Assembly (NCBI GenBank): GCA_021200565.1
Contig: JAJQGJ010000002.1
Span: 211,797 to 275,796, forward strand
Length of the DNA stretch: 64,000 nucleotides
Reading direction: 5' to 3'
Origin: Oscillospiraceae bacterium
GTDB taxonomy: Bacteria; Bacillota; Clostridia; Oscillospirales; Ruminococcaceae
The position numbers were made by a program, and so were the translations under genes. Shown piece after piece: positions 1-8,300 of this stretch. Position 1 is the first letter of the stretch, and each line of letters opens with the position of its first letter. A model generated the notes under the pieces. The model was given only the letters and a program-made list of their open reading frames with translations. It ran no database searches and was not told where the DNA came from.

Positions 1-1024
1 CGTGGTCGACGTGACCCATTACGACTACAACAGGATCTCTCGGCTGCAGGCTCTCTTCTGTGTCCTCTTCGTCGACAATAAGCCGCTCTTCGATGGTGAC
101 AACTACTTCCTTCTCGACTTTAGCGCCCATTTCCTCTGCAACGAGTGCAGCGGTGTCGAAGTCGATGACCTCGTTCTGGGAAGCCATGACGCCCAAGCCG
201 ATGAGCTTCTTTATTACGTCGGAAACGGTGGCCTTGAGCCTGGTTGCGAGCTCTGATACTGTGATCTCATCCGGAATCTGAACTCTGACCTTCAGCTTTC
301 TTGCACGCTCAAGCTCCATGCGCTTCATTCTCTCGGCTTCCGACTCACGCTTTGTTGAAAGCTTCTCCTTCTTCTGCTGGCGTGACTTCTGGGTGAGCTT
401 CTGCTTCTTCTGATAGTTGTCGCCGCCACGGTTCTTAGAGTCAGCTAAGTTGTCATAGTGCTCATTATACTTGTCGATATTGACATAGCTTCCCCTCGTG
501 TCGACAACGTGGGTCTTCTCACGCTGGGCATAAGTGGTGCTCTCGCTCTTTCCGGTGACAAGCTGGATTCTTTCGCCACGCTCCTTCTTCTTTGCGGGCT
601 TCTTGTCATCACGGCGCTTTTCTTTCTTCTCTTCAACCGGCTTAGCCTCTTCCTTGGGAGCGGTCTTCTCGACAGTCTCCGGCTTCACTTCCGGCTTCGG
701 AGCTTCCTTAACCGGCTCAGCGGGCTTTTCAGCCGACTTCGGCTCTTCGGCTTTCGGAGCCTCCGGCTTCTTAGCCTGCTCCTGCTTGGGGGCTTCAGCC
801 TTCGGAGCCTTAGGCTTTCTTACCGGCTTGTAGGAGAAGTAGTCATCAAAGCTACTCACCTGATTCTTTCCGGTGAACACTTCAAAAACATAGTTGATCT
901 CCTCAGGACCTAAAATTGTCGAGCCCTTCTTGACTCCAAAAAGCGGAGTCAGGCAATCGATGACATCGTTGACCGGGATGCTCAGGTCTTTGGCAAGATT
1001 GGATAATTTATATTTCGTAATCAT
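1..1024 (-). CDS. infB: Translation initiation factor IF-2, N-terminal part (cut by window edge)
   Basis: IF-2 is the GTPase that brings initiator tRNA to the 30S ribosome. About 341 codons are visible. There is an N-terminal IF2_N helix bundle (from MITKYKLSNLAKDL). A long Lys/Pro/Ala/Glu-rich linker follows (about residues 75-140), then a charged coiled region and a second IF2_N domain (ITVSELATRLKATVSD). The window then cuts the gene exactly at the G1 motif (VVVVMGHVDH), so the GTPase, domain II and C-terminal domains lie outside. ATG 1022-1024 follows an AGGAG-type site and lies 12 nt after the ylxQ stop. It is the last visible gene of the rimP-nusA-rnpM-ylxQ-infB operon, the normal Firmicutes order. 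Confidence 0.95.
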   Translation of the reverse strand, partial: MITKYKLSNLAKDLSIPVNDVIDCLTPLFGVKKGSTILGPEEINYVFEVFTGKNQVSSFDDYFSYKPVRKPKAPKAEAPKQEQAKKPEAPKAEEPKSAEKPAEPVKEAPKPEVKPETVEKTAPKEEAKPVEEKKEKRRDDKKPAKKKERGERIQLVTGKSESTTYAQREKTHVVDTRGSYVNIDKYNEHYDNLADSKNRGGDNYQKKQKLTQKSRQQKKEKLSTKRESEAERMKRMELERARKLKVRVQIPDEITVSELATRLKATVSDVIKKLIGLGVMASQNEVIDFDTAALVAEEMGAKVEKEVVVTIEERLIVDEEDTEESLQPRDPVVVVMGHVDH

Positions 1025-1036
1025 AGGCAAATCTCC

Positions 1037-1348
1037 TTATTTGGGACTGGTTCCTTGTAGCCTCTTTACGGCGGCTTTTGCAAAACCCGCATCGGTTACG
1101 GACATGATTCCGTAGACCTTTCCAAGAGCTGACCCAACGTCATACAATGTCTCGGGGATCTGATAAATCGGGGTTTCATACTCCTCACAGACACGGGTGA
1201 TTTCGCTCAAGGAGCGTTCCGCCAGGTCGCTGGTCACAAGGACGATATATGCTTTTCCGGAGCGAACAGAGCCTTTCACTTCGTCCATTCCGAGGGTGAG
1301 CTTGCCGGCTTTCCGGCAGATGCTCATTAAATTCATTATATCAGCCAT
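1037..1348 (-). CDS. ylxQ: L7Ae/L30e-family K-turn RNA-binding protein (YlxQ)
   Basis: A 103-residue protein of the ribosomal L7Ae/L30e/Gadd45 family, which in Bacillus sits between ylxR and infB and binds kink-turn RNA. MNLMSICRKAGKLTLGMDEV and the GKAYIVLVTSDLAERS segment fit the family core. I start it at ATG 1348, which overlaps the rnpM stop by 8 nt and has GGAGG 8 nt upstream. A 10-codon longer reading would overlap rnpM by 38 nt and is less likely. Its cellular role is not firmly established in the family. Confidence 0.9.
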   Translation of the reverse strand: MADIMNLMSICRKAGKLTLGMDEVKGSVRSGKAYIVLVTSDLAERSLSEITRVCEEYETPIYQIPETLYDVGSALGKVYGIMSVTDAGFAKAAVKRLQGTSPK

Positions 1349-1643
1349 TTCCGCCGCCTTCCTCCGATTGTGATTCAACCGCTGCTATGTCAAGTGAAAG
1401 CCTTTCGTAAATCTCACCGGGGATTTCACATTCAAGGCTTCTCTCAAGGCTCCTCTTTTTGCGAGCCTTTCCGAGACATTCTGACTTCGGGCAGATATAT
1501 GCGCCTCTTCCCGACTTCTTTCCTGTCGGGTCGACTAGTATCTCGCCGTCTGGCGTTCTCACAATTCTCACAAGCGACTTCTTCTCCCTCGGCTCACCGC
1601 AGCCAAGGCAGGTTCTTATCGGCTTTTTCTTCAGCTTTTGCAT
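1341..1643 (-). CDS. rnpM: RNase P modulator RnpM (YlxR, DUF448)
   Basis: A 100-residue basic protein of the YlxR family. The signature RTCLGCGEPREKKSLVRIVR is at the N-terminus, and GKKSGRGAYICP follows in the middle. Family members bind RNA, and the Bacillus protein has been described as a modulator of RNase P (established knowledge, not shown here). It lies 1 nt after the nusA stop and overlaps ylxQ, so it is translationally coupled within the nusA operon. Its length is normal. Confidence 0.92.
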   Translation of the reverse strand: MQKLKKKPIRTCLGCGEPREKKSLVRIVRTPDGEILVDPTGKKSGRGAYICPKSECLGKARKKRSLERSLECEIPGEIYERLSLDIAAVESQSEEGGGNG

Positions 1644-1644
1644 A

Positions 1645-2784
1645 CTATTCCTCTGTTGTGGAAGAAGACTCGTCAGAGGCTTCTTCCCTAGCTACGTTAG
1701 CAGCTAGTGCGCTAGGCGAGAGGATGTCGATCTTGTAGCCGGTGAGTCTGGCTGCAAGCTTTGCATTCTGACCACGGTTTCCTATTGCAAGTGAAAGCTG
1801 CGATTCAGGAACGACAACTCTTGCCGACTTTATCTCATCGCTTTCGATGGTGACGCTTAAGACCTCTGCAGGAGAAAGAGCCTGCTTGATGAATTCTGCG
1901 TCGTCGTCCGAGTACTTGATGAGGTCTATCTTCTCGCCGCCGAGCTCCGAGACGATAGCGCCGATTCTTGAACGGCGGTTGCCGATGCAAGCTCCGATGG
2001 CGTCAACGTTCTCATCATTTGAGGAAACAGCAATCTTGCTGCGTGAGCCGGGCTCGCGGGCGATGGATTTTATCTCTACAATTCCTTCATATATTTCCGG
2101 AACCTCGAGTTCAAACAGCCTTCTTACAAAGTCACGGTGAGTTCTTGAGACCTTGACCGACGGCTTTCTGTCAGGATTAAGTATTCCGACGACGTAGACC
2201 TTGATGATGTCGCCGGGTCTGAGCTCCTCTCCGGGAATCTGTTCTCCCTTCGGGAAGTAGATTTCGTCTTTATCAATAGAGAGGATTGCGTTGCCGGTTG
2301 CCGGCTCGACCTTCTGGACTGTTGCGGAGACAATCTCGTGCTCCTTGTCCTTATACTGCGAAACAAGTCTGTCTCTCTCGAACTGCTTTAAGTCTGAACG
2401 GATTGACTGCTTCGCAGACGATGCCGCAACTCTTCCGAACGCCGACGGTGAAACAGGAATCTCAACAGTTCCGCCGACGAATGCGCCGGTGTCGATGGTT
2501 CTTGCCTGCTCAAGGGTGATTTCGTTTGCGCTGTCCTCCGGCTCGCCCTCGACAACCGTCTTCAGGATATGAATTTCAAACTTCTTTGTCTCGGGATCGA
2601 GGTCAACTCTGACGTTCTCGTTTCCGGGATAGTCTCTTTTGACTGCCTTGAGGATGCCCTGCTTTATCTTTTCGAGTAGCTCAGAAATCTCAATTCCGCT
2701 CTCCTCCTGCAAACCGTCGATAGCACCGAACAGCTCGTCTAAATTAAGCTCATGAGTCTGAGCCGCCTTAGTTTTTCTTCTCAT
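1645..2784 (-). CDS. nusA: Transcription termination/antitermination factor NusA
   Basis: A 379-residue NusA of the short Firmicutes type. It has an N-terminal RNA-polymerase-binding domain (residues 1-125), an S1 domain (about 135-200) and two KH domains. GACIGNRRSRIGAIVSELGG and SLAIGNRGQNAKLAARLTGY are the KH GxxG loops. The C-terminus is a short acidic/Ser-rich tail with no AR2 repeats. NusA controls pausing and termination. It is separated from rimP by a 219-nt gap filled mainly by an R1 repeat, so the R1 hairpins lie inside the likely polycistronic transcript. Confidence 0.97.
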   Translation of the reverse strand: MRRKTKAAQTHELNLDELFGAIDGLQEESGIEISELLEKIKQGILKAVKRDYPGNENVRVDLDPETKKFEIHILKTVVEGEPEDSANEITLEQARTIDTGAFVGGTVEIPVSPSAFGRVAASSAKQSIRSDLKQFERDRLVSQYKDKEHEIVSATVQKVEPATGNAILSIDKDEIYFPKGEQIPGEELRPGDIIKVYVVGILNPDRKPSVKVSRTHRDFVRRLFELEVPEIYEGIVEIKSIAREPGSRSKIAVSSNDENVDAIGACIGNRRSRIGAIVSELGGEKIDLIKYSDDDAEFIKQALSPAEVLSVTIESDEIKSARVVVPESQLSLAIGNRGQNAKLAARLTGYKIDILSPSALAANVAREEASDESSSTTEE

Positions 2785-2861
2785 ATTGTTTTAACCAGTC
2801 CTTTCTGTGGTTAGTGATTATTATTGTTGCATATTATTCTACGTTGACACGCCGACTGCGT

Positions 2862-3003
2862 CGGCGCCCTCTCAGTCAGCCACTTTGTGGCTGCCAGCTC
2901 CCCCAAAGGGGGAGCCGAGATTTGTGACCGCCGCTACTTCTTGGCTCTCCCTCTGGGAGAGCTGTCGCCGAAGGCAACTGAGAGGGTGCACGGCAGATGC
3001 GAA
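2862..3003. repeat. R1 hairpin repeat, two tandem copies
   Basis: Two R1 units in opposite orientation, each a GGCTCCCC/GGGGAGCC or GGCTCTCC/GGAGAGCT stem next to a second short stem and a CTGAGAGG end. The distal end supplies the rimP stop: GCGTAATTCGC reads as the last Ala codon plus TAA. Confidence 0.85.
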
Positions 3004-3495
3004 TTACGCATCAAATACATCCTCGTCATCGAAAAGTGTGATTTTGGCGCACTCTTCGAATTCGATTCTCTCTTCGTTTTCGTTTTCATCTATAACGGTG
3101 ATGCCGTCCTTATCATAGCCGGTGAGAACTCTTAAAATCTCCTTTTCTCCGTCACGAGGACGAATGAAGCGGATTCTTACCGGGTCATTCAGGCAGACCT
3201 CGAAGTGGTCGAGCCGCCTTAGCTCTCTCCCAAGCCCCGGGCTTGACACCTCGAAGATGTAGGACTGCTTAATCGGGTCCAATTCGTCAAGCTTGTCGCT
3301 AAGCGGTCTATGCAGCGCCTCGCAGTCGTTCATGTCAACTCCGCCGTCCTTGTCGATGATGATCCGAAGGTACCACGAAGCTCCCTCTTTTTCATACCGT
3401 ACATCCCAGAGATAGAGCCCCAATTCATCGCACATTGGCTCGGCAATCTCCCGGACTTTACTGACTGTCGGGCTGTCAGATTTAATTACAGACAT
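3004..3495 (-). CDS. rimP: Ribosome maturation factor RimP
   Basis: A 163-residue RimP (DUF150), needed for 30S maturation. The N-terminal domain carries LYLWDVRYEKEGASWYLRI, IDKDGGVDMNDCEALHRPLS and YIFEVSSPGLGRELRR, all typical. The C-terminal SH3-like domain includes EILRVLTGYDKDGITV. ATG 3495 follows AAGGGGTGAAAGT, and an upstream in-frame start at 3522 lacks a ribosome site. It is the first gene of the nusA-infB operon. The stop codon lies in an R1 repeat edge. Confidence 0.95.
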   Translation of the reverse strand: MSVIKSDSPTVSKVREIAEPMCDELGLYLWDVRYEKEGASWYLRIIIDKDGGVDMNDCEALHRPLSDKLDELDPIKQSYIFEVSSPGLGRELRRLDHFEVCLNDPVRIRFIRPRDGEKEILRVLTGYDKDGITVIDENENEERIEFEECAKITLFDDEDVFDA

Positions 3496-3572
3496 ACTTT
3501 CACCCCTTTCAAGGTCATCCAAAACAAAAGACCGGAACGAGATTCCAGCCTTTCATAAGAGTTATTAAATAT

Positions 3573-3600
3573 AGTATACCACAGATTTTTGAAAATGCAA
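3573..3600 (-). promoter_or_regulatory. Promoter of rimP-nusA-infB operon
   Basis: Minus strand TTGCAT (3595-3600), 16-bp spacer, extended TGG-TATACT (3573-3578), about 70 nt upstream of rimP. Confidence 0.65.
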
Positions 3601-3663
3601 GAGGGAAATGAAAATTTGTTGAGAAAATCGAAAATCAAAGCGTCAACACAGCGAATTATTCTG

Positions 3664-3692
3664 TTGACACATCAGGAAACATATGGTATAAT
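3664..3692 (+). promoter_or_regulatory. Promoter of cassette A toxin mRNA
   Basis: TTGACA 3664-3669, 17-bp spacer, TATAAT 3687-3692: full consensus. The transcript would begin near 3699 and starts AGCAAGAGAG, as in all six cassettes. Confidence 0.85.
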
Positions 3693-3753
3693 GTCGATAG
3701 CAAGAGAGTGAAAAAGCGGCTTGATCTTCGATAAAACTAGGGGAGGTGGCTGT

Positions 3754-3858
3754 ATGACGATTTTCGAGATAATCTCAACGATTATTTCTTTGATAAATCT
3801 GATTGCGGACATTTTCTTTAGAATCCTCGGCTTAAAATCCGGGGATAAAAAGAAATAG
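3754..3858 (+). CDS. Cassette A small hydrophobic peptide (type I toxin-like)
   Basis: A 34-residue peptide: MTIFEIISTIISLIN, a hydrophobic stretch with one Asp, Arg at position 23, then LGLKSGDKKK. One membrane helix with a Lys tail is the form of small type I toxins. The MTxxE start loosely recalls the holin-like toxin family, but no family assignment is certain. A strong GGGGAGGTGG site lies 6 nt upstream. It is the + strand partner of the antisense RNA at about 3843-3966. Five paralogues occur in this window, and the ORF is intact in every copy. Toxicity is inferred. Confidence 0.7.
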   Translation: MTIFEIISTIISLINLIADIFFRILGLKSGDKKK

Positions 3859-3966
3859 CCGCGATCTAAACTAATAGGGACGGCTGATTTCCAAATTTGG
3901 TGCAGGCTCTGTATCTGCACATTTTAGATCAAGCATGAACTGTTAGGGCAGTTCCGCTCTCTTGCT
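3843..3966 (-). ncRNA. Cassette A antisense RNA (putative antitoxin)
   Basis: Promoter on the minus strand: TTGACA 3996-4001, 17-bp spacer, TATAAT 3973-3978. The RNA starts AGCAAGAGAGC. It folds a hairpin GAACTG/CAGTTC and a second stem GTGCAG/CTGCAC. It runs through an AGCCG/CGGCT stem into TATTTCTTTTT, which lies inside the toxin 3' codons. The RNA therefore overlaps the toxin mRNA 3' end, as in par/Fst-like and TxpA/RatA-like type I systems. The 3' end is inferred from the T run. Confidence 0.7.
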
Positions 3967-3972
3967 ATTACT

Positions 3973-4001
3973 ATTATACCCCAAAGCCGCCCGATTGTCA
4001 A
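3973..4001 (-). promoter_or_regulatory. Promoter of cassette A antisense RNA
   Basis: TTGACA at 3996-4001 and TATAAT at 3973-3978 on the minus strand, spacer 17 bp. Confidence 0.85.
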
Positions 4002-4008
4002 CAGCTTT

Positions 4009-4908
4009 TTATTTTTTCAGAAGCCTTTCAAACTCCTCTTTAGTGCAGAATGTCGTTCCGTCATGGGAGATTGCTCCCGCTGCTGCGGTTACTGCATACT
4101 TGAGAACCGTTTCGAGAGGCTGATTCTCTGTGAGAGCCAGAATCGCTCCGGCAAGCATATTGTCTCCGGCGCCTGAGGTACTTCTCACCGGGACTTTTAC
4201 AGCTTCGCAGCTATAGCACTCGTTTTCGGAAACTATGACCGCTCCGTCTTCGCCTCGGGACACAAGAGCTATCTGCACGCCGTAATCGGAGATGAGCTTT
4301 CTTGCAGCCGAAACTATCTCGCTTTCGGAAGAAATCTTCCCGACAACCGTTTCAAGCTCGTAAATGTTCGGCTTTATCATGAACGGCTTGGCTTTTAGCC
4401 CTTCAAGAAGCAGCTCGCCCTGTGCGTCGAGGATGACTTTTCCACTCGAAAGCTCGCCGAGTGCACGATAGATGCCGCTTCCGACGCCCTTCGGGACGCT
4501 TCCGGCAAGGACTATGAACTCGCTGTCCTTGGAAGACTCTATAATCGAAGCCTTCAGCACTTCGATGCTTTCAGAACTGACTTCCGGGTTCGACTCGTTT
4601 ATCTCAACCGTCCGCCCGAGATCAGTCTCCATAATCTTCAGGTTCGTTCTGAGACATCCCGGACATTCAGTAAACCGGCACTCAACGCCCTCGATTTCAA
4701 GAGTTTCGGGGATAGCCTCGCCACCGGAAAAGTTAAACCCAATCGCCCGGCTCGTTACTCCCAATCTCGAAAGAGCCCGGCTGACATTGATCCCCTTGCC
4801 GCCAATGTCAAGACTGACCTGCTCAACCCGGTTCATAGAATCCAGATCCAATTTCCCGGTCTTCACCGTTTTATCTAAACAAGGACTAAGCGTAACTGTG
4901 GTTATCAT
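4009..4908 (-). CDS. fruK: 1-phosphofructokinase (PfkB family)
   Basis: A 299-residue PfkB-family sugar-phosphate kinase, most likely 1-phosphofructokinase (fructose-1-P to fructose-1,6-bisP). It begins MITTVTLSPCLDKTV. It has the N-terminal signature IGGKGINVSRALSRLG, a C-terminal ATP site with catalytic GAGDNMLAGAI, and the QGELLLEGLKAKPFMIKPN segment typical of the FruK/LacC branch. ATG 4908 has GGAGG 8 nt upstream. No PTS transporter or fruR regulator is adjacent, so a tagatose-6-phosphate kinase role cannot be excluded. It is flanked upstream by an R1 repeat. Confidence 0.85.
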   Translation of the reverse strand: MITTVTLSPCLDKTVKTGKLDLDSMNRVEQVSLDIGGKGINVSRALSRLGVTSRAIGFNFSGGEAIPETLEIEGVECRFTECPGCLRTNLKIMETDLGRTVEINESNPEVSSESIEVLKASIIESSKDSEFIVLAGSVPKGVGSGIYRALGELSSGKVILDAQGELLLEGLKAKPFMIKPNIYELETVVGKISSESEIVSAARKLISDYGVQIALVSRGEDGAVIVSENECYSCEAVKVPVRSTSGAGDNMLAGAILALTENQPLETVLKYAVTAAAGAISHDGTTFCTKEEFERLLKK

Positions 4909-4932
4909 AATAAAACCTCCGGTAGAATGCAA

Positions 4933-5014
4933 ATGGCTCCCCTGCTAAGGGGAGCTGTCAGCGAAGCTGACTGAGAGGTGCGCTGACCAACGGGAGGCGT
5001 GTCGCCGCAGGCGA
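4933..5014. repeat. R1 hairpin repeat
   Basis: GGCTCCCC/AGGGGAGC stem, then GTCAGC/GCTGAC stem and TGAGAGGTG, between fruK and the antiporter gene. Confidence 0.85.
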
Positions 5015-5016
5015 CA

Positions 5017-6285
5017 TCATGCCTTCGCCACTTTCTTCGCCGGTTTATCTGCATCCGGATCAATCTCCCCTGCCTTCTTAAGCGCTATCTTGGTAAGCGT
5101 CGGTCCTACCAATTCGTAAACCATGACCGAGAAGAGAACTACATTTCTTATGAGCGCACCGTCCTGCAGATTCGCAGCAGTTGTCGCCATTCCGAGCGCA
5201 ACGCCTGCCTGAGGGAGAAGAGTGATTCCCAAATATTTCTGAATTTCCGCACTGCAGCCGGTCATTTTGGTAGAGCTGAACGCTCCGAAAATCTTTCCGG
5301 CAGAACGGAAGACGATATAGGTTATACCGACAAGCAGAACGAGCGGCTGTGTCAGAATGCTGAGATCCAATTCCGCACCGGAAATTACGAAGAAGAGGAC
5401 GTTTACAGCGGATGTCCACCGGTCGTCGTTCTCCATAACTGTGCCCGAAAGCTCACTTGTGTTGCAGAAGATTGCGCCGGTTATCATGCATGTGAGTAAG
5501 AGCGAGAAGCCGATCTTCACTCCGCCTATTTCAAATTCCGACATCGAAACGGCAGCAGCCAGGATAACAATTCCTATCGAGATAGACATTCTGTTTGCCC
5601 TTGACTTGAAGAATTTCTCGAACCATCTGAGAATAAGTCCCATAACAATGCCCAAAACTATCGAAAGTACAATCTCAATAACCGGCTCTAAGATGATGTT
5701 CACAACCGAAACTCTTCCCTGCTCGAGAGCGTCTGCAATTCCATAGGAAACGGAGAAGAGAACCAAGCCCACTGCGTCATCGATTGCTACTACCATCAGT
5801 AGCAGCTTTGTGAGCGGTCCGTGCGCTTTATACTGGTTGACGACCATCAACGTTGCCGCAGGAGCGGTTGCGGAAGCGATTGCTCCGAGAGTGATAGCCG
5901 CCGGAAGAGATATAGCATCCGGGAAGATGAAATGAAGTGCAACAAGCCCGATGTCGACGACAACGGTTGTGACAACAGCCTGCAGAATTCCGACTGTTAT
6001 TGCCTGCTTGCCCATCGATTTGAGCTCGCTGACCTTGAATTCGTTTCCGATAAGGAACGCTATAAATGCCAGAGCTACCTGTGAAATAATAGAAAAGCTG
6101 TCGACTTCCTCAAGCGACGTAAAGCCCAGACCCTCAATTCCGAGAGCACCCAGGCAGAACGGACCCAAAAGTATACCTGTAACGAGATAAGCCGTAACGG
6201 CGGGAAGATGCACCAGCTTTGCAAGTCTTGTCATCAGAAGCCCGCAAATCATTGCGAGTGCCAGACATATCAGAATTTCCTCCAT
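5017..6285 (-). CDS. Cation:proton antiporter (CPA2/Kef-type membrane protein)
   Basis: A 422-residue integral membrane protein of the Na+/H+ exchanger superfamily (CPA2). About 12-13 hydrophobic segments cover nearly the whole length. ALAFIAFLIGNEFKVSELKSMGKQAI and AIDDAVGLVLFSVSYGIADAL contain the acidic residues in the membrane expected for cation/proton exchange. The C-terminus is a short Lys/Ala tail with no TrkA-N or TrkA-C domain, so ligand gating is not evident. It is probably monocistronic, with promoter TTGATT/TATACT at 6338-6366. Ion specificity (Na+, K+) cannot be told from sequence. Confidence 0.85.
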   Translation of the reverse strand: MEEILICLALAMICGLLMTRLAKLVHLPAVTAYLVTGILLGPFCLGALGIEGLGFTSLEEVDSFSIISQVALAFIAFLIGNEFKVSELKSMGKQAITVGILQAVVTTVVVDIGLVALHFIFPDAISLPAAITLGAIASATAPAATLMVVNQYKAHGPLTKLLLMVVAIDDAVGLVLFSVSYGIADALEQGRVSVVNIILEPVIEIVLSIVLGIVMGLILRWFEKFFKSRANRMSISIGIVILAAAVSMSEFEIGGVKIGFSLLLTCMITGAIFCNTSELSGTVMENDDRWTSAVNVLFFVISGAELDLSILTQPLVLLVGITYIVFRSAGKIFGAFSSTKMTGCSAEIQKYLGITLLPQAGVALGMATTAANLQDGALIRNVVLFSVMVYELVGPTLTKIALKKAGEIDPDADKPAKKVAKA

Positions 6286-6337
6286 TTTTGACCCACTTCT
6301 TTCCTGAAAATAATCGAGATATTCTGATCAGTTACTA

Positions 6338-6366
6338 AGTATAGCACAATGTGCCGGCTAAATCAA
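6338..6366 (-). promoter_or_regulatory. Promoter of antiporter gene
   Basis: Minus strand TTGATT 6361-6366, 17-bp spacer, TATACT 6338-6343. Confidence 0.65.
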
Positions 6367-6435
6367 AGTATTTTTTGCACAATCTTATTGTGCGGAAAAG
6401 GGAGGAAATTGGCGATACTGCTCGCCCTACGGGCT

Positions 6436-6600
6436 CGCAGACCCCTCAGTCAGCCTACGGCTGACAGCTCCCCTTAATAAGGGGAGCCAATAGCAACCTA
6501 TCCGAGAATACAAAAGGCTCCCCTGTCAAGGGGAGCTGGCGCCCGAAGGGCGCCTGAGAGGTGGAAGTTCGGCAGCGCCGAACTTCCGCAGTTGCCCGTA
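6436..6600. repeat. R1 hairpin repeats (two units)
   Basis: Two R1 units facing each other, plus an extra hairpin GAAGTTCGGC/GCCGAACTTC. This repeat fills the gap after the ClC gene. Confidence 0.85.
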
Positions 6601-6609
6601 GGGCAACTG

Positions 6610-8214
6610 CTATACATCCACCGCCCGTCTCGACTCAATCTTCTGCTCCCCCACAATCGCATAGAGCTCCTCTTTCGTCGCAGAGTTGTCGTAGGTCATA
6701 TACCTAACATGCAGGATGTCGCCTTCTCTTAAGGTGTTGTCGCCATGGCTGTCTACCTCGGCTCCGGCGAGCTCGCCGTGCTTGACCGAAAGGACAAAGA
6801 GGTTCTGAGGCCAGAAGATGTCTCTTATCTGCTTTCCGACGGCGAAGGTGTTCACGCCAACGGTGACGAACGTGTCGATGACCTTCGGAACCTTGCCATA
6901 GTTTATCTCTCTGATTCTGCCGGAAACAACCTCTTCATTGATGGATTCTGCGCCGAACGCTTCGGTCACTATATATGACAGCGCAGCCGCAAGTATTACC
7001 GGGAGGATATTTCCCGAGCAGCCAAGAGCTTCAATCGAGAAGACCATCGCCGTCAGCGGGCACTTCATCATACCACTGATTCCGGCGGTAATACCAAGAA
7101 CAACAATGGTGCTGTAGTACTCAGAGCCGATAAGCCCGGCGCTGATTGTAACATCGGCAACGAGCGATGCGACAAGCGCACTCAGCACAATAATCGGGAC
7201 GAACATACCGCCGTTGATGCCGGTGTTGTTCGCAGCAAGCAGCATTGTAGCACGGTACAGAAGTATCGCAAGGATTATATACCAGATGACCTTTCCCTCA
7301 AGCAAGCTGTCGACAAGGTCGTGACCGGTTGAGATGAAGTCATAGGAAATGAGCCCGAATGCGAATGTCAGCATGAAGACGATGAATATCTTGAGCCTCA
7401 GGCTCATTGCAGAAAGAGTCTCGCCGATGAATCTTCTCATCACCATGAAATAGTGGAGGAATGCAACCGACATCAGCCCGACAATCAGTGCGCAGACGGC
7501 AATAACCCAGAGCTGCGAAAGCCCCAATTCCTTGACGTATTCTGAGATGCCCGGGAACATGTCGGCGTCCATTCCAAGAAGCGGACAGAGCCCACGGACG
7601 GTTATCGACGAAAAAAGAACCGACGAAAAAGCCGTCATTATAATCATCGGGCTGATTCTCTGGTGAGCCTCTTCTATTGCGAACATGATTCCGGAGATTG
7701 GCGCATTTGTCGCCGCAGTGAATCCAGCGCACGCTCCGCCGGTCATGACATACCTGTCCCAAGCCTGGTTCTTTCCGGCAAGGGTCTTGACCGTTCCACG
7801 TCCTATAGCTGTTCCTATCTGGACGCTCGGTCCTTCGCTGCCTAAAGGCACTCCGACAAAGAAGCTTGAAAGCGATGCCAGGGTTACTCCGACAAGGTTT
7901 TTGAGCCAGTTGAAGCGGATTCCACCACGGAGGATTCCTATTGCCGTCGGAATTCCGCCGCCCTTTAAGTTTGGTGTCTGCTTGTAGACGAATGCAAGCA
8001 CTGCCGCCATACAACCTAAAATCAGAATTGCAGGTAGAACCAGCACCGGCTTGCTTCTGACTGCAGAGTAGACAGTTTCGGACAGATTTATAACCTTACC
8101 GGCAGCAAATCTATATAAAACGATAAAAGCTCCAGTAATGGTACCCGCAATAAAGCTGAATATAAGCGCCGGCAAGGCGATATTTTTGACGTAATTTAAA
8201 TTGCGTTTGAACAT
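6610..8214 (-). CDS. ClC-family chloride channel/transporter with C-terminal RCK_C domain
   Basis: A 534-residue ClC protein. VPLGSEGPSVQIG carries the gating Glu of the GxEGP motif. GACAGFTAATNAPISGIMFA and NNTGINGGMFVPIIVLSALVA (GxFxP type) form the anion path. About ten membrane helices end near residue 440. The last 85 residues (VPKVIDTFVTVGVNTFAVGK to the end) form a TrkA-C/RCK_C-like cytoplasmic domain that may sense a ligand or nucleotide. The gating Glu suggests Cl-/H+ exchange is possible, but channel versus exchanger cannot be decided. R2 lies upstream and R1 downstream. Confidence 0.9.
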   Translation of the reverse strand: MFKRNLNYVKNIALPALIFSFIAGTITGAFIVLYRFAAGKVINLSETVYSAVRSKPVLVLPAILILGCMAAVLAFVYKQTPNLKGGGIPTAIGILRGGIRFNWLKNLVGVTLASLSSFFVGVPLGSEGPSVQIGTAIGRGTVKTLAGKNQAWDRYVMTGGACAGFTAATNAPISGIMFAIEEAHQRISPMIIMTAFSSVLFSSITVRGLCPLLGMDADMFPGISEYVKELGLSQLWVIAVCALIVGLMSVAFLHYFMVMRRFIGETLSAMSLRLKIFIVFMLTFAFGLISYDFISTGHDLVDSLLEGKVIWYIILAILLYRATMLLAANNTGINGGMFVPIIVLSALVASLVADVTISAGLIGSEYYSTIVVLGITAGISGMMKCPLTAMVFSIEALGCSGNILPVILAAALSYIVTEAFGAESINEEVVSGRIREINYGKVPKVIDTFVTVGVNTFAVGKQIRDIFWPQNLFVLSVKHGELAGAEVDSHGDNTLREGDILHVRYMTYDNSATKEELYAIVGEQKIESRRAVDV

Positions 8215-8250
8215 TTGCGATTAATGAACCCCTTTTGTTATGCTAAACTT

Positions 8251-8274
8251 GTAGGGGCGGATATTATCCGCCCG
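8251..8274. repeat. R2 palindrome, single arm
   Basis: GGCGGATATTATCCGCC with the GTAGGGGC flank, between the ClC and DegV genes. Confidence 0.85.
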
Positions 8275-8300
8275 TTGTAGTGCTGACCATCTTGGTCGGG

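Noticed and set aside
3664..4001. Cassettes as miniature transposons with AGCAAGAGAG terminal inverted repeats
   Set aside because: The inverted ends are the start sequences of two well-formed transcripts, the interior has a kept peptide frame and paired RNA stems, and no target-site duplication is evident. Mobility is still possible but not the main explanation.
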